A DNA stretch of 64,000 nucleotides from JAAEPI01 sp965212145 (GTDB taxonomy: Bacteria > Bacteroidota > Bacteroidia > Cytophagales > Cyclobacteriaceae). How positions within the stretch are numbered: position 1 is the first letter of the stretch; the number at the start of each line of letters is the position of its first letter. The position numbers and the translations under genes were made by a program. The stretch is taken from assembly GCA_965212145.1 (NCBI GenBank), contig CBDBUY010000009.1:806001-870000 (forward strand). The letters are read 5' to 3'. Of the stretch, positions 26,176 through 35,418 are shown piece by piece. Below the pieces are notes generated by a model. It saw only the letters and a program-made list of their open reading frames with translations. It was not told where the DNA came from and did no database searches.

Positions 26176-27805
26176 TCTTTAGATCAAATGGTGAGGGTTT
26201 GTCCTTTTGAGTGAATGTCAAAGTCATGTCAGCAGTAGCTTCGCCTACTTCGTAGTAGGGTGCCCGCTCTCTTTCCGAAACTTTTTTCAGATATTCGGCA
26301 TCCTTTTCTTCGATGACCAGCCCCATTCGTTCCTGGCTTTCGTTTCCTAGAATTTCTTTCTCCGAAAGGGTCGGATCGCCAATGGGGAATTTATCCAGAT
26401 CCAATTTCCCTCCGGAATCTTCCACCAGTTCTGAAAGACAATTGAGGTGTCCACCTGCGCCATGATCATGGATAGAAACGATCGGATTGTCATCTAATTC
26501 AACCATGGCTCTGATGGCGTTGGCCGCTCGTTTTTGCATTTCGGGATTGGATCGCTGCACGGCATTCAGCTCGATGGCTGATTCCATAGCACCGGTATCC
26601 ACCGAAGAGACGGCACTTCCGCCCATACCTATGCGGTAATTGTCTCCGCCCATTACGGCGATTTTCTGTCCAGCTTTTACCGGTTGCTTCTGAGCATTTT
26701 TGAGCTTGCCAAATCCGATACCTCCCGCCATCATGATCACTTTGTCGAATCCAAAGGACTCCCCGTTTTCCTCATGTTCAAAAGTGAGAACACTGCCACA
26801 AATCAGTGGCTGTCCGAATTTATTCCCGTAATCACTGGCTCCATTCGACGCTTTTATTAAGATGTCTTTCGGAGATTGATACAACCAGTTTCTGGCTTCT
26901 TTTTCCCACGCTCGCCCTTCCTCTAGCCTTGAGTAAGACGTCATATACACGGCCGTTCCAGCCAAAGGAATACTACCTTGGCCACCAGCCATTCGATCCC
27001 GTATCTCACCGCCTGAACCGGTCGCTGCTCCATTGAATGGCTCGACGGTGGTTGGGAAGTTGTGAGTTTCGGCCTTAAGTGAAATTACCGATTCGAATTC
27101 CTTGGTTTCGAACTCTGAGGGTTGATCTTGTATGGCAGGAGCGAACTGCTCGGCAACCGGCCCCTGCACAAACGCTACATTGTCTTTGTATGCGGAAACA
27201 ATGTAGTTCGGGTGTTTTTCAGAAGTTTCCCGAATCATCTTGAAGAGGGATTTTTCCTTTTCTTCCCCGTCAATAATGAACTGACCGTTGAAGATTTTGT
27301 GGCGACAGTGCTCCGAGTTTATTTGGGAAAATCCGAAGACTTCAGAATCCGTTAATGGACGCCCAATTTCTTTGGCAACTCCTTCCAGGAATTCAATTTC
27401 GTCAGGACTCAGGGCCAGCCCTTCTGCTTCATTGTAAGAGGCCAAGTCTTCGATATGCTGGATGGGCTGTGGCTCATGATCGATGGTAAAAACTGACTGA
27501 TCTAATCCTTCATACTCTTGCTGCAGCATAGGATCAAAAGAAGGGAGAGCGCTGGAGTCAACAAACAGTTCAACTCTATGAATTCCCGATATTCCACAGT
27601 TTCTGAAAATATCCAGTGCATTGGAACACCAGGGCGAGAGCATTTCTTTCCTAGGTCCGATGAATGTTCCGAGTAGTTCCTTTTCCTCTAAATGAGTTGC
27701 TCCCGAGAAGAGCCAACTTAGTTTGTCAATAGCTGATGAATCAAGATCGATTGATGAATCAACAGCGTAATATTCGGTGGTGGACTTCCGAAAAAAATGA
27801 ATCAT
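26135..27805 (-). CDS. purL: Phosphoribosylformylglycinamidine synthase, N-terminal part (purL, frameshifted)
   Basis: This 556-codon frame contains the PurS-like N-terminal domain, the linker (SPDEIEFLEGVAKEIGRPLTDSE) and the first ATP-binding synthase half of large-type PurL, with FSQINSEHCRHKIFNG, KAETHNFPT, GGEIRDRMAGG and HDHGAGGHLNCLSEL. It ends abruptly after HLFGSSPT with the unrelated residues NHS and a TAA. Removing one A from the CAAACC run joins it to the next frame as FGSSPTTILKDQ. Unless ribosomes shift frame or two subunits assemble, the full enzyme would not be made. The gene follows the alpha/beta hydrolase gene after 56 bp on the same strand. Confidence 0.85.
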   Translation of the reverse strand: MIHFFRKSTTEYYAVDSSIDLDSSAIDKLSWLFSGATHLEEKELLGTFIGPRKEMLSPWCSNALDIFRNCGISGIHRVELFVDSSALPSFDPMLQQEYEGLDQSVFTIDHEPQPIQHIEDLASYNEAEGLALSPDEIEFLEGVAKEIGRPLTDSEVFGFSQINSEHCRHKIFNGQFIIDGEEKEKSLFKMIRETSEKHPNYIVSAYKDNVAFVQGPVAEQFAPAIQDQPSEFETKEFESVISLKAETHNFPTTVEPFNGAATGSGGEIRDRMAGGQGSIPLAGTAVYMTSYSRLEEGRAWEKEARNWLYQSPKDILIKASNGASDYGNKFGQPLICGSVLTFEHEENGESFGFDKVIMMAGGIGFGKLKNAQKQPVKAGQKIAVMGGDNYRIGMGGSAVSSVDTGAMESAIELNAVQRSNPEMQKRAANAIRAMVELDDNPIVSIHDHGAGGHLNCLSELVEDSGGKLDLDKFPIGDPTLSEKEILGNESQERMGLVIEEKDAEYLKKVSERERAPYYEVGEATADMTLTFTQKDKPSPFDLKNEHLFGSSPTNHS

Positions 27806-27861
27806 TTGAAGAGGCTAAGAATGAGCCGCAAAAATGGGGAAATTGAGTCAAAGATTGAAGA

Positions 27862-28656
27862 TCAAACGTCATGCATTGATCGAATGTCTTCGGCAATCTC
27901 ATTCTTGATCATTTGGTGATGCTTGAGTGGTTTGATTGTCACATCAAATCCACATCCATCGAGAATAGGTAAAATCTTATCAGGTGGAATGACAATGTCT
28001 TTATAGCCAAGGAAAAGAGTTTTTTCAAATGGTGCTTTTTTGAACCTGGTTCTCAATTCACCTTTTTTATATCCAAGTGGTTTGAAATGATTCCAAGAGA
28101 TATAAACTCTTCGTCGGTTCTCAGCAACACCAAGTTCTTTCTCGACAAAATCAGCCATGTACCTGCTGACGATGCGAGTCTTCACACTAAAACGAATCAA
28201 ATTGTCCAGCGCACGTGGATTGAGCATAAAGTATTTAAAAATCAGTCTTAAACCCCGAGAGGTGGCCGCTTTGAACCATGGGGTTTTGTAAATGGCATCT
28301 GGTGCGGAAAGAATGAGGTGCTGACATCTATCGGGAAATTCAATTGCAGAACAGATGGCAAACCTCGCCCCAAGGCTGAATCCGAAAACGCTAAATTTTT
28401 CGATTTCTTGCTCTTGAAGGAAAGCTGAAAAGATCTGTGTCCAATGTTCTTTCGAAAGAAATCCTAACGGTTTCATGCTCTCACCATGGTAAAAAACATC
28501 AACAGATACTAAAGTGTACTTATCGCCAAGAATTGTTCCCCATGATTCAAACACCTTCTTATCAAGCCCGAATCCATGAAACAGGATCAGTTTTTTGGCT
28601 CCCCGTCCAAACGATTCATAGCTGAGTATGGTCGATTCATCGTACTGAAAATTCAC
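27862..28656 (-). CDS. Alpha/beta hydrolase
   Basis: The 264-residue product has the alpha/beta hydrolase fold: LILFHGFGLDKKVFESW with the oxyanion HGFG near residue 28, the nucleophile elbow GFSLGAR (Ser about 94), and a C-terminal catalytic His probably in HHQMIKNEI near residue 251. There is no signal peptide, so it acts in the cytoplasm. The substrate is unknown; the lid region (about 130-190, basic and hydrophobic) hints at a lipid-like ester. It is transcribed divergently from the TetR-type gene, with a 121-bp gap holding an inverted repeat that may control both. Confidence 0.75.
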   Translation of the reverse strand: MNFQYDESTILSYESFGRGAKKLILFHGFGLDKKVFESWGTILGDKYTLVSVDVFYHGESMKPLGFLSKEHWTQIFSAFLQEQEIEKFSVFGFSLGARFAICSAIEFPDRCQHLILSAPDAIYKTPWFKAATSRGLRLIFKYFMLNPRALDNLIRFSVKTRIVSRYMADFVEKELGVAENRRRVYISWNHFKPLGYKKGELRTRFKKAPFEKTLFLGYKDIVIPPDKILPILDGCGFDVTIKPLKHHQMIKNEIAEDIRSMHDV

Positions 28657-28729
28657 TTTACAATAATTTCATGAAAAAATAACGTGGCAATTCGTAACCA
28701 TTGGATAAATCTTTCGTTGATTTGCCGAT

Positions 28730-28757
28730 GGAAACTATTAAAGGTTTCAAAGTTTCC
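28730..28757. promoter_or_regulatory. Inverted repeat in the tetR promoter region
   Basis: GGAAACT and AGTTTCC form a 7-bp inverted repeat separated by 14 bp (28-bp span), ending 20 bp before the tetR start. Size and position fit an autoregulatory TetR-family operator. TAAGTTTA just after it resembles a -7 element, which would give a very short leader. Confidence 0.4.
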
Positions 28758-28777
28758 TAAGTTTACAACGTTTCTGA

Positions 28778-29389
28778 ATGGAGAATAAGGAGAAAATAGC
28801 GGCGAGTGCAGCGATGCTTTTCATGAGATATGGGGTGCGAAGCGTGACCATGGATGATGTGGCGAGGGAGTTGGCTATGTCCAAAAAGACATTGTATCAA
28901 TCGTTTTCTAACAAAGACGAGTTGATAGAAGAAGTGGCCAAGGGACACATCGCGATGGAAAAAAAGGAATTCGAGGAGATTGCCGAGAATTCGAAAAACG
29001 CGATTGACGAGTTACATCAGTTGACTGGTTGCGTGAGGCGAGCCATGGAGAATATGAACCCGTCTCTGCTTTTCGATCTTCAGAAATATCATCCTGCAGC
29101 GTGGGATATGTTTTTGTCATTTAAAACAGAATTCATTCAATCGCATGTCCGCAACAATATTGAGCGTGGAATGACAGAGGGATATTATCGGGAGGAGTTG
29201 AATGCGGATGTTCTGGCGAAGATTAGAATGGAGCAGGTGCAGTTGGTGTTCGATCCTAAAATTTTTCCACCCACAAAATACAGCATCGTTGAAGTACAGA
29301 TGATCGTATTGGATCATTTCATCCACGGCCTCCTTTCAGACAAGGGGCGAAAAGTTTTTAAAGAATTTCAATCATCCCTTAAATCATAG
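28778..29389 (+). CDS. TetR/AcrR-family regulator of the efflux operon
   Basis: The 203-residue product has an N-terminal TetR helix-turn-helix (about 6-52; YGVRSVTMDDVARELAMSKKTLYQSFSNKDEL) and an all-helical ligand domain. It is the first gene of a run with an outer-membrane channel, an adaptor and an RND pump (2 bp, 4 bp and 22 bp gaps), so it most likely represses the operon until a pump substrate binds. The start has no clear Shine-Dalgarno sequence, which is common in this phylum. Confidence 0.9.
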   Translation: MENKEKIAASAAMLFMRYGVRSVTMDDVARELAMSKKTLYQSFSNKDELIEEVAKGHIAMEKKEFEEIAENSKNAIDELHQLTGCVRRAMENMNPSLLFDLQKYHPAAWDMFLSFKTEFIQSHVRNNIERGMTEGYYREELNADVLAKIRMEQVQLVFDPKIFPPTKYSIVEVQMIVLDHFIHGLLSDKGRKVFKEFQSSLKS

Positions 29390-29391
29390 AT

Positions 29392-30729
29392 ATGAGGATA
29401 AGTTTATTTTTTCTAATCACAACCATCCTGGTTTCAGGTCTCCAAGCCCAGGAATCAACCTCCATGACGCTGGATGAGTGCATTTCTTATGCGCTTGAGA
29501 ATAGTGAGCGCGGGAAAGTGACCTCACTCGAGAAGGAGATAGCCGCAGCGGAAGTTCGTAAGACTATTGGCACCGGACTTCCACAAGTTGAGATCACCTC
29601 TGGTGTGAATTATAACTATGAAGTGCAACAGAGTTTGGTTGACTTCAGCAATTTCGATCCATCTCTGCCTCCAGGAACGGAAGGAGCTATTGCATTCGGT
29701 CAGGCCTATGATGGGAACATGAACCTGTCTTTGCGTCAGCTCATTTTTGACGGCTCATTTTTCGTTGGACTGCAGGCTTCAAGAACCTACCAGGAGCTAT
29801 CGACCAAAGAACACATCAAAACTGAAATTGACATTGTAGAAGCTGTTTCTAAGGCGTATTACTCCGTGCTTATCAATGAGGAAAGGGTTGAATTGCTGCA
29901 AAAAAATTATCAGCGTTTGGATTCATTACTTCGTGACACACGTGCCATGAATGAAGCCGGGTTTGCTGAAAAAATCGATGTGGATCGCTTAAGAGTAAAT
30001 TCCAACAACCTCAAAGTTGAACTTGATAAGCTGACACAATATCTGGACATAACGAGCAAGATGCTGAAGTTCCAAATGGGCATGGATTTGAATCAGGAGT
30101 TGAATTTAAGCCAGACTTTGGATGACTTGTCACCTGAGCGAGTTCTTGGCGTGGATGGTTTCAGCTATGGTGATCGAATCGAGTTTTCGCAATTGGAGAC
30201 CAACGAGGAGCTGGTCAAGCTTGACATGAAAAATAATCGTGTGCAGTACTTACCGAAATTGTATGCGCAGTTCAACTATGGAGCCAATTCAGCAGCTCCG
30301 GATTTCTCTAAATTGGTTCAGTCTGATCGCTGGTTTTCTTTCGGAGCAGTTGGGCTGAGTTTGACGGTTCCCGTTTTTGACGGTTTTATCAAGAAAAACC
30401 GAATCCAACAAAACAAGATACAGTTGAAGCAAATCGAGGCACAGATGGGATTATTGTCCAAAACTATTGATCTGGAAATTCAGCAGTCCACAGTGAACCT
30501 GAATTCAAACCTTGATGGCCTGGATGTTCAGAAGCAGAACATGGCACTGGCTCAGGAGATTTACAATATCACTCAAACAAAATACACAGAGGGTGTGGGG
30601 TCTAACCTCGAGGTAATTGAAGCAGACGCTGCTTTGAAGGAAGCCCAAACCAATTATTACAATGCGTTGTTTGACGCTGTAATTGCCCAAATAGAACTTA
30701 AAAAAGCACTAGGAACATTACATCAATAA
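29392..30729 (+). CDS. TolC-like outer-membrane efflux channel
   Basis: The 445-residue product has a signal peptide (cleavage after GLQAQ, residue 20) and two outer-membrane-efflux-protein repeats rich in long helices. The repeats begin MTLDECISYALENSERGKV and, in the second half, EIAQQ-like coiled segments; VPVFDGFIKKNRIQQNKIQLKQIEAQ is typical. It forms the trimeric outer-membrane duct for the adaptor and pump encoded next. The gene begins 2 bp after the tetR stop. Confidence 0.92.
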   Translation: MRISLFFLITTILVSGLQAQESTSMTLDECISYALENSERGKVTSLEKEIAAAEVRKTIGTGLPQVEITSGVNYNYEVQQSLVDFSNFDPSLPPGTEGAIAFGQAYDGNMNLSLRQLIFDGSFFVGLQASRTYQELSTKEHIKTEIDIVEAVSKAYYSVLINEERVELLQKNYQRLDSLLRDTRAMNEAGFAEKIDVDRLRVNSNNLKVELDKLTQYLDITSKMLKFQMGMDLNQELNLSQTLDDLSPERVLGVDGFSYGDRIEFSQLETNEELVKLDMKNNRVQYLPKLYAQFNYGANSAAPDFSKLVQSDRWFSFGAVGLSLTVPVFDGFIKKNRIQQNKIQLKQIEAQMGLLSKTIDLEIQQSTVNLNSNLDGLDVQKQNMALAQEIYNITQTKYTEGVGSNLEVIEADAALKEAQTNYYNALFDAVIAQIELKKALGTLHQ

Positions 30730-30733
30730 GATC

Positions 30734-31906
30734 ATGAGAAAATTCTATCAAACCTTAACCCTGTTGACCGTCTCGGTCATAATGGTCGCATGTGGAGGTG
30801 GTGCCACGGAAGAAAATCCCGATTTGGCTTCAAAGAAGGCCAAACTGGATTCACTCAAAACCATATTTACTGACGTCAAGAGTCAAATGGATCTGTTGGA
30901 AGATGAGATCGCCGATTTGGATCCTGACTTGAAGTCAAATGACATTTTGGTTGCGGCCATGGTGCCCGGTAAGAAGCCTTTTCAGCACATGGTTCAATTC
31001 AGAGGTTCCGTGAAATCCAGAAAAGACGTTATGATCAGCGCTGAAACCATGGGTGCAGTGAATGCAGTGAATGTCCGAGAAGGAGATCGCGTGTCAAAAG
31101 GACAATTACTGGTTTCATTGGATGGAGATATTCTGAAAAGCTCTCTGGACGAAGCAAAGACACAATTGGAGTTGGCTGAGGTCATGTTTGAGCGTCAGAA
31201 AAAGCTGTGGGATCAAAAGATCGGCACGGAGATTCAATATCTCCAGGCCAAGAGTAATTACCAGAGCCTAAAGTCTCGAAAGGAGACTCTAGAAGCGCAA
31301 CTTGATCAAACCAGAATAAGAGCACCCTTCTCGGGAATCATCGACGAAGTGAATGTGAAGTTGGGTGAGATGGTACAGCCGGGGATGCAACTGATGCGAT
31401 TGGTTAATCCTAGCGAAATGCACATTATGGCAGATGTCTCGGAAGATTATCTTGGGAAATTCAAGAAAGGCGACAGGGTGAAAATCGAATTTCCGAATGA
31501 AAACAAAACCTTCGAGTCCAAAGTTATTTCGGTAGGTAACGTGCTGAATCAAAACAACCGAACATTCAACTTGGAGGTGAGCCTGCCGAATGGTGGAGAC
31601 TTTCAATTCAGACCCAATCAGGTGGCCGTATTGAACATTGCTGATTATGAAAACAAGTCCGCAGTGGTGGTTCCTTCAAAAGTCATTCTATCCGGTAAGG
31701 AAGGAAAGTTTGTCTATGTCATTGAAAAATCGTCGAATGATCAGATTGCACGGAAACGTCCGGTCCAGGTTGGACAATCCACCATGGCCAATTCAGAAAT
31801 CACGTCCGGTCTTAATGGTCAAGAAGAGGTGATCATAGCCGGATATCGTGAGGTTTCAGACGGTTCGGCCGTTCGGACCGCTGACCAAACAATGGCCTCA
31901 AACTGA
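30734..31906 (+). CDS. RND efflux periplasmic adaptor (HlyD/AcrA family), lipoprotein
   Basis: The 390-residue product is a lipoprotein (lipobox MVAC, Cys20). A short coiled coil (about 35-60) precedes the adaptor core: a lipoyl half-motif (VNAVNVREGDRVSKGQLLVSLD), a helical hairpin (about 135-190), the second lipoyl half (TRIRAPFSGIIDEVNVKLGEMV), beta-barrel and membrane-proximal domains. It links the inner-membrane pump encoded next to the TolC-like channel encoded before it. Confidence 0.93.
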   Translation: MRKFYQTLTLLTVSVIMVACGGGATEENPDLASKKAKLDSLKTIFTDVKSQMDLLEDEIADLDPDLKSNDILVAAMVPGKKPFQHMVQFRGSVKSRKDVMISAETMGAVNAVNVREGDRVSKGQLLVSLDGDILKSSLDEAKTQLELAEVMFERQKKLWDQKIGTEIQYLQAKSNYQSLKSRKETLEAQLDQTRIRAPFSGIIDEVNVKLGEMVQPGMQLMRLVNPSEMHIMADVSEDYLGKFKKGDRVKIEFPNENKTFESKVISVGNVLNQNNRTFNLEVSLPNGGDFQFRPNQVAVLNIADYENKSAVVVPSKVILSGKEGKFVYVIEKSSNDQIARKRPVQVGQSTMANSEITSGLNGQEEVIIAGYREVSDGSAVRTADQTMASN

Positions 31907-31928
31907 TCCATTCTAAACACATTCAATA

Positions 31929-34900
31929 ATGGAAGAAGAATTACAAGGCAAGAAAAAGAAGCGGGTGATTAAAACCTTTCCGCTGACCAACCTTGCGCTA
32001 AACAATAAAAACACGGTTTATTTTCTGACGTTGATGATCGTCGTTTTGGGGATCACCACGTACAGAAATCTACCGAAGGATAGCTACCCTGAGGTAGAGC
32101 AGCCGATCGTCTATGTGGGAACTGCTTATCCGGGCAATGCGCCTTTGGATATGGAGAATTTGGTAACCAGGCCGATCGAAAAGGAGCTCAATACCATTTC
32201 TGAGATTGAAGAAATCAAGTCTACATCGGTTCAGGGGTATTCAACGATCATCGCTGAATTTATCACCGGAACCGACATTGAAGATGCCTTGCAGAAAGCC
32301 AAGGATGCGGTGGACAAGGCCAAACCGGAGTTGCCGTCAGATCTTCCTGCTGACCCAAATGTTTTCGAACTGAACTTCTCGGAATTTCCAATTCTGAACG
32401 TCAATCTTTCGGGGGATTACTCTCCTGAAGAGCTGGAGGAATTTGCTGAGGACATTGAGGAGGAGATTGAGAAGATTTCTGAGGTTTCGAAAGTGGAGAT
32501 CAGAGGAGTGGGAGAGAAGGAGGTCCAGGTCAATGCCGACCCATTCAAGATGGAGGCACGTGAAGTGAGCTTTGCAGACATTGAGCAGGCTATTGCGAAT
32601 GAAAACCTGACCATGTCGGGCGGTGATGTGATTGCAGATGGTACGCGCCGATCTGTTCGAGTCGTTGGGGAGTTCACCAGCCCAAGCCAGTTGTTGGGTA
32701 TCGTGGTTAAGAATGAAAACAATGCGATTGTCTACCTAAAAGATGTTGCATCAGTTTCATTTACCTACAAAGACAAAACCAGCTACGCACGGTTAGGAAA
32801 GAAGCCTGTGGTTTCTGTAGACGTGATCAAAAGAAGTGGTGAAAATCTATTGATTGCTACCGAAAAGATTAACGCGGTATTGGATGAGGCTAAAAAACGA
32901 CTGCCTGCCGATGTGGAGATTGCCATCACCAATGACCAGTCTCAAATGACGAGAGACATGGTGAGTAGCTTAGAGAATAACATCATATCAGGGGTATTAC
33001 TTGTCGTGTTGGTGCTCTTGTTCTTCTTGGGATCAAGGAATGCCTTGTTCGTAGGGATCGCCATTCCTTTATCGATGTTCATTGCATTCAACATTATCGG
33101 AATCCTAGGCTATACCGTGAACATGATGATCCTTTTCTCATTGATTCTGGCTTTAGGAATGCTAGTGGACAATGGAATTGTAGTTGTAGAGAATGTCTAT
33201 CGAAAGATGGAGGGTGGTATGAAGCCTTTCCAGGCTACAGCTCAAGGAGTTGGTGAGGTCGCCATGCCGATTATTGCCTCCACAGCAACAACACTAGCGG
33301 CATTTCTTCCATTGATGTTATGGCCTGGGCTGATGGGGGAATTTATGAAGTTGCTTCCTCTGGGTCTGATTATCACATTGGCCTCATCGCTTTTCGTGGC
33401 TTTGGTAATCAACCCGGTGTTGATCTCCAGTTTGATGAGAGTGGAGGATGGAAAGCCTGAGGTGAACCAGAAAAGACTTTGGTTAATGGCCGGAGGAGGA
33501 ATAATCCTAGGACTGATTTTCATCTTCACCGGGGTTACTTCATTCGGAAATCTACTTATCGCTTTGGCGCTAATTATGTTGCTGAGCACGTATGTGTTGG
33601 ATCCGCTTTCCAGAAGATTCCAGGCGACCTTCCTGCCTATTTTGGAAAATGGTTACTCGTCGTTTCTTAAATTCGCTCTTCAAGGAAAACGCCCGTATGC
33701 ATTTTTCGGAGGCACGGTGTTACTACTTATCTCATCCTTTGTTGCCATGGGCATGTTTCCACCGGACGTTCTTTTCTTCCCTGAAAACAAACCAAAGTAT
33801 GTGAATGTATTCATTGAGCATCCAGTAGGGACTGACATAGAGCAAACCAATGAATTCACTGAAAAAATAGAAGATCAGGTATTGGATTTGATGTCGAAAT
33901 ATGAAGATGTCATCGAGTCGATCATAATCAAGGTCGGAGAAGATACTGCTGATCCGAATGATCCAAGTGCGGTTGGCCAGAGCGAGACACCACATAAGGC
34001 AAGGATCACCGTGAACTTTGCAGAGTTCAAATACCGATGGACGGATGAGGAGGAATTCATTGATACCGAAAATGTCATGAATGAGCTTCGTCGAAGCTTG
34101 AATGAATATCCCGGCGTTGCTTTGACAGTAGATAAAGATGCGGCTGGCCCTCCGGTCGGTAAGGCTATTCAAATCGAGATCGTAGGACCTGAATTCGAGG
34201 AAATCCTGGAGATCTCCGAAGAAATGAAAGCCTTCATTATCAATTCTGGGATTCAAGGCATTGAGAAGTTGAAAGCGGATCTGGAGACAGGAAAGCCTGA
34301 ATTGGTGGTCAATATTGATCGAGACAATGCGAGAAGATTTGGTCTCTCAACAGGCCAGATCGCATCTGAAATCAGAACGGCGTTATTTGGCAAGGAAGTG
34401 TCAAAATACAAAGAGGGGGAGGATGATTACGAAATTCAATTGAGACTCGCTGATAAGTATCGAAACAATATAGACGCCTTGATGAACAAGAGTATCACGT
34501 TCAGAGATCAGAGCACGGGCAAGATTCAGCAAGTGCCGATATCCTCAGTGGCAGATGTGGAATTGAGTACGACTTATGGATCGGTGAAAAGGAAGGACTT
34601 GGACCGAATGGTCACACTTTCTTCCAATGTATTGGGAGGCTATAACCCAACGGCTGTAAACGACGAGATCAAGGCAGCCTTGGACGGGTACGAATTGCCA
34701 TATGGCTATTCATATCGATTCGGAGGAGAGCAGGAGGAACAAGCCAAAGAAATGGAGTTCTTAGGTGGTGCTTTCATGTTGGCCGTCGCATTGATTTTTA
34801 TCATTATCGTGTCTCAGTTCAATAAGATCACCACACCGATCATTATCATGACCTCTGTGTTGCTATCAACTACTGGGGTATTCTTCGGGATGGTCTTTTT

Positions 34901-35351
34901 CAACATGGATTTCGTAGTAATCATGACCATGCTTGGGATTATCTCACTTGCAGGAATTGTGGTGAACAATGCGATTGTATTGATTGACTTCATCGAATTG
35001 AAGCGAGAACAAAGAAAGCAGGAGCTTGGAGTAGATAAACTCGAAATGGACGAGATCATTTTGGCCATTCGAGAGGCTGGAGCGACGCGTTTGAGACCAG
35101 TATTGTTGACTGCAATTACCACTGTACTTGGACTAATTCCGTTAGCCATTGGAATCAATATTGATTTCGTGCGGTTCTTTGCTGAATACAATGCCGACTT
35201 CTTCATGGGAGGAGACAATGTGATTTTCTGGGGTCCCATGTCGTGGACGATCATTTTCGGGTTGACATTCGCGACGTTCCTTACGCTGGTAATTGTTCCA
35301 GTGATGTATTTGTTCTTCGCGAAGATTAATAGAGCATTGGGAGTGAATTAA
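31929..35351 (+). CDS. RND efflux pump, inner-membrane subunit (AcrB-like)
   Basis: The 1140-residue product has the RND layout: TM1 near residue 28, a large periplasmic loop, TM helices 2-6 (about 350-560), an extra cytoplasmic-side insertion around 530-580, a second periplasmic loop and the final helices (about 960-1130). LGMLVDNGIVVVENVYRKME in TM4 carries the proton-relay Asp. GIVVNNAIVLIDFIELKREQ lies in TM10-11. It should export drugs or other amphiphiles with protons. A strong terminator follows at 35374. Confidence 0.93.
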   Translation: MEEELQGKKKKRVIKTFPLTNLALNNKNTVYFLTLMIVVLGITTYRNLPKDSYPEVEQPIVYVGTAYPGNAPLDMENLVTRPIEKELNTISEIEEIKSTSVQGYSTIIAEFITGTDIEDALQKAKDAVDKAKPELPSDLPADPNVFELNFSEFPILNVNLSGDYSPEELEEFAEDIEEEIEKISEVSKVEIRGVGEKEVQVNADPFKMEAREVSFADIEQAIANENLTMSGGDVIADGTRRSVRVVGEFTSPSQLLGIVVKNENNAIVYLKDVASVSFTYKDKTSYARLGKKPVVSVDVIKRSGENLLIATEKINAVLDEAKKRLPADVEIAITNDQSQMTRDMVSSLENNIISGVLLVVLVLLFFLGSRNALFVGIAIPLSMFIAFNIIGILGYTVNMMILFSLILALGMLVDNGIVVVENVYRKMEGGMKPFQATAQGVGEVAMPIIASTATTLAAFLPLMLWPGLMGEFMKLLPLGLIITLASSLFVALVINPVLISSLMRVEDGKPEVNQKRLWLMAGGGIILGLIFIFTGVTSFGNLLIALALIMLLSTYVLDPLSRRFQATFLPILENGYSSFLKFALQGKRPYAFFGGTVLLLISSFVAMGMFPPDVLFFPENKPKYVNVFIEHPVGTDIEQTNEFTEKIEDQVLDLMSKYEDVIESIIIKVGEDTADPNDPSAVGQSETPHKARITVNFAEFKYRWTDEEEFIDTENVMNELRRSLNEYPGVALTVDKDAAGPPVGKAIQIEIVGPEFEEILEISEEMKAFIINSGIQGIEKLKADLETGKPELVVNIDRDNARRFGLSTGQIASEIRTALFGKEVSKYKEGEDDYEIQLRLADKYRNNIDALMNKSITFRDQSTGKIQQVPISSVADVELSTTYGSVKRKDLDRMVTLSSNVLGGYNPTAVNDEIKAALDGYELPYGYSYRFGGEQEEQAKEMEFLGGAFMLAVALIFIIIVSQFNKITTPIIIMTSVLLSTTGVFFGMVFFNMDFVVIMTMLGIISLAGIVVNNAIVLIDFIELKREQRKQELGVDKLEMDEIILAIREAGATRLRPVLLTAITTVLGLIPLAIGINIDFVRFFAEYNADFFMGGDNVIFWGPMSWTIIFGLTFATFLTLVIVPVMYLFFAKINRALGVN

Positions 35352-35373
35352 GAATTTAGGTTAGGTTGGTTAT

Positions 35374-35413
35374 GGGATTTTGTTCCGCCTCCCGGCGGAC
35401 AAAATCCCTTTTT
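35374..35413 (+). terminator. Terminator of the RND efflux operon
   Basis: A 15-bp stem with one bulged T (GGGATTTTGTtCCGCC / GGCGGACAAAATCCC), loop tccc, then TTTTT. It is placed 22 bp after the pump stop codon and six bases before the next start. Confidence 0.9.
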
Positions 35414-35418
35414 AAACT

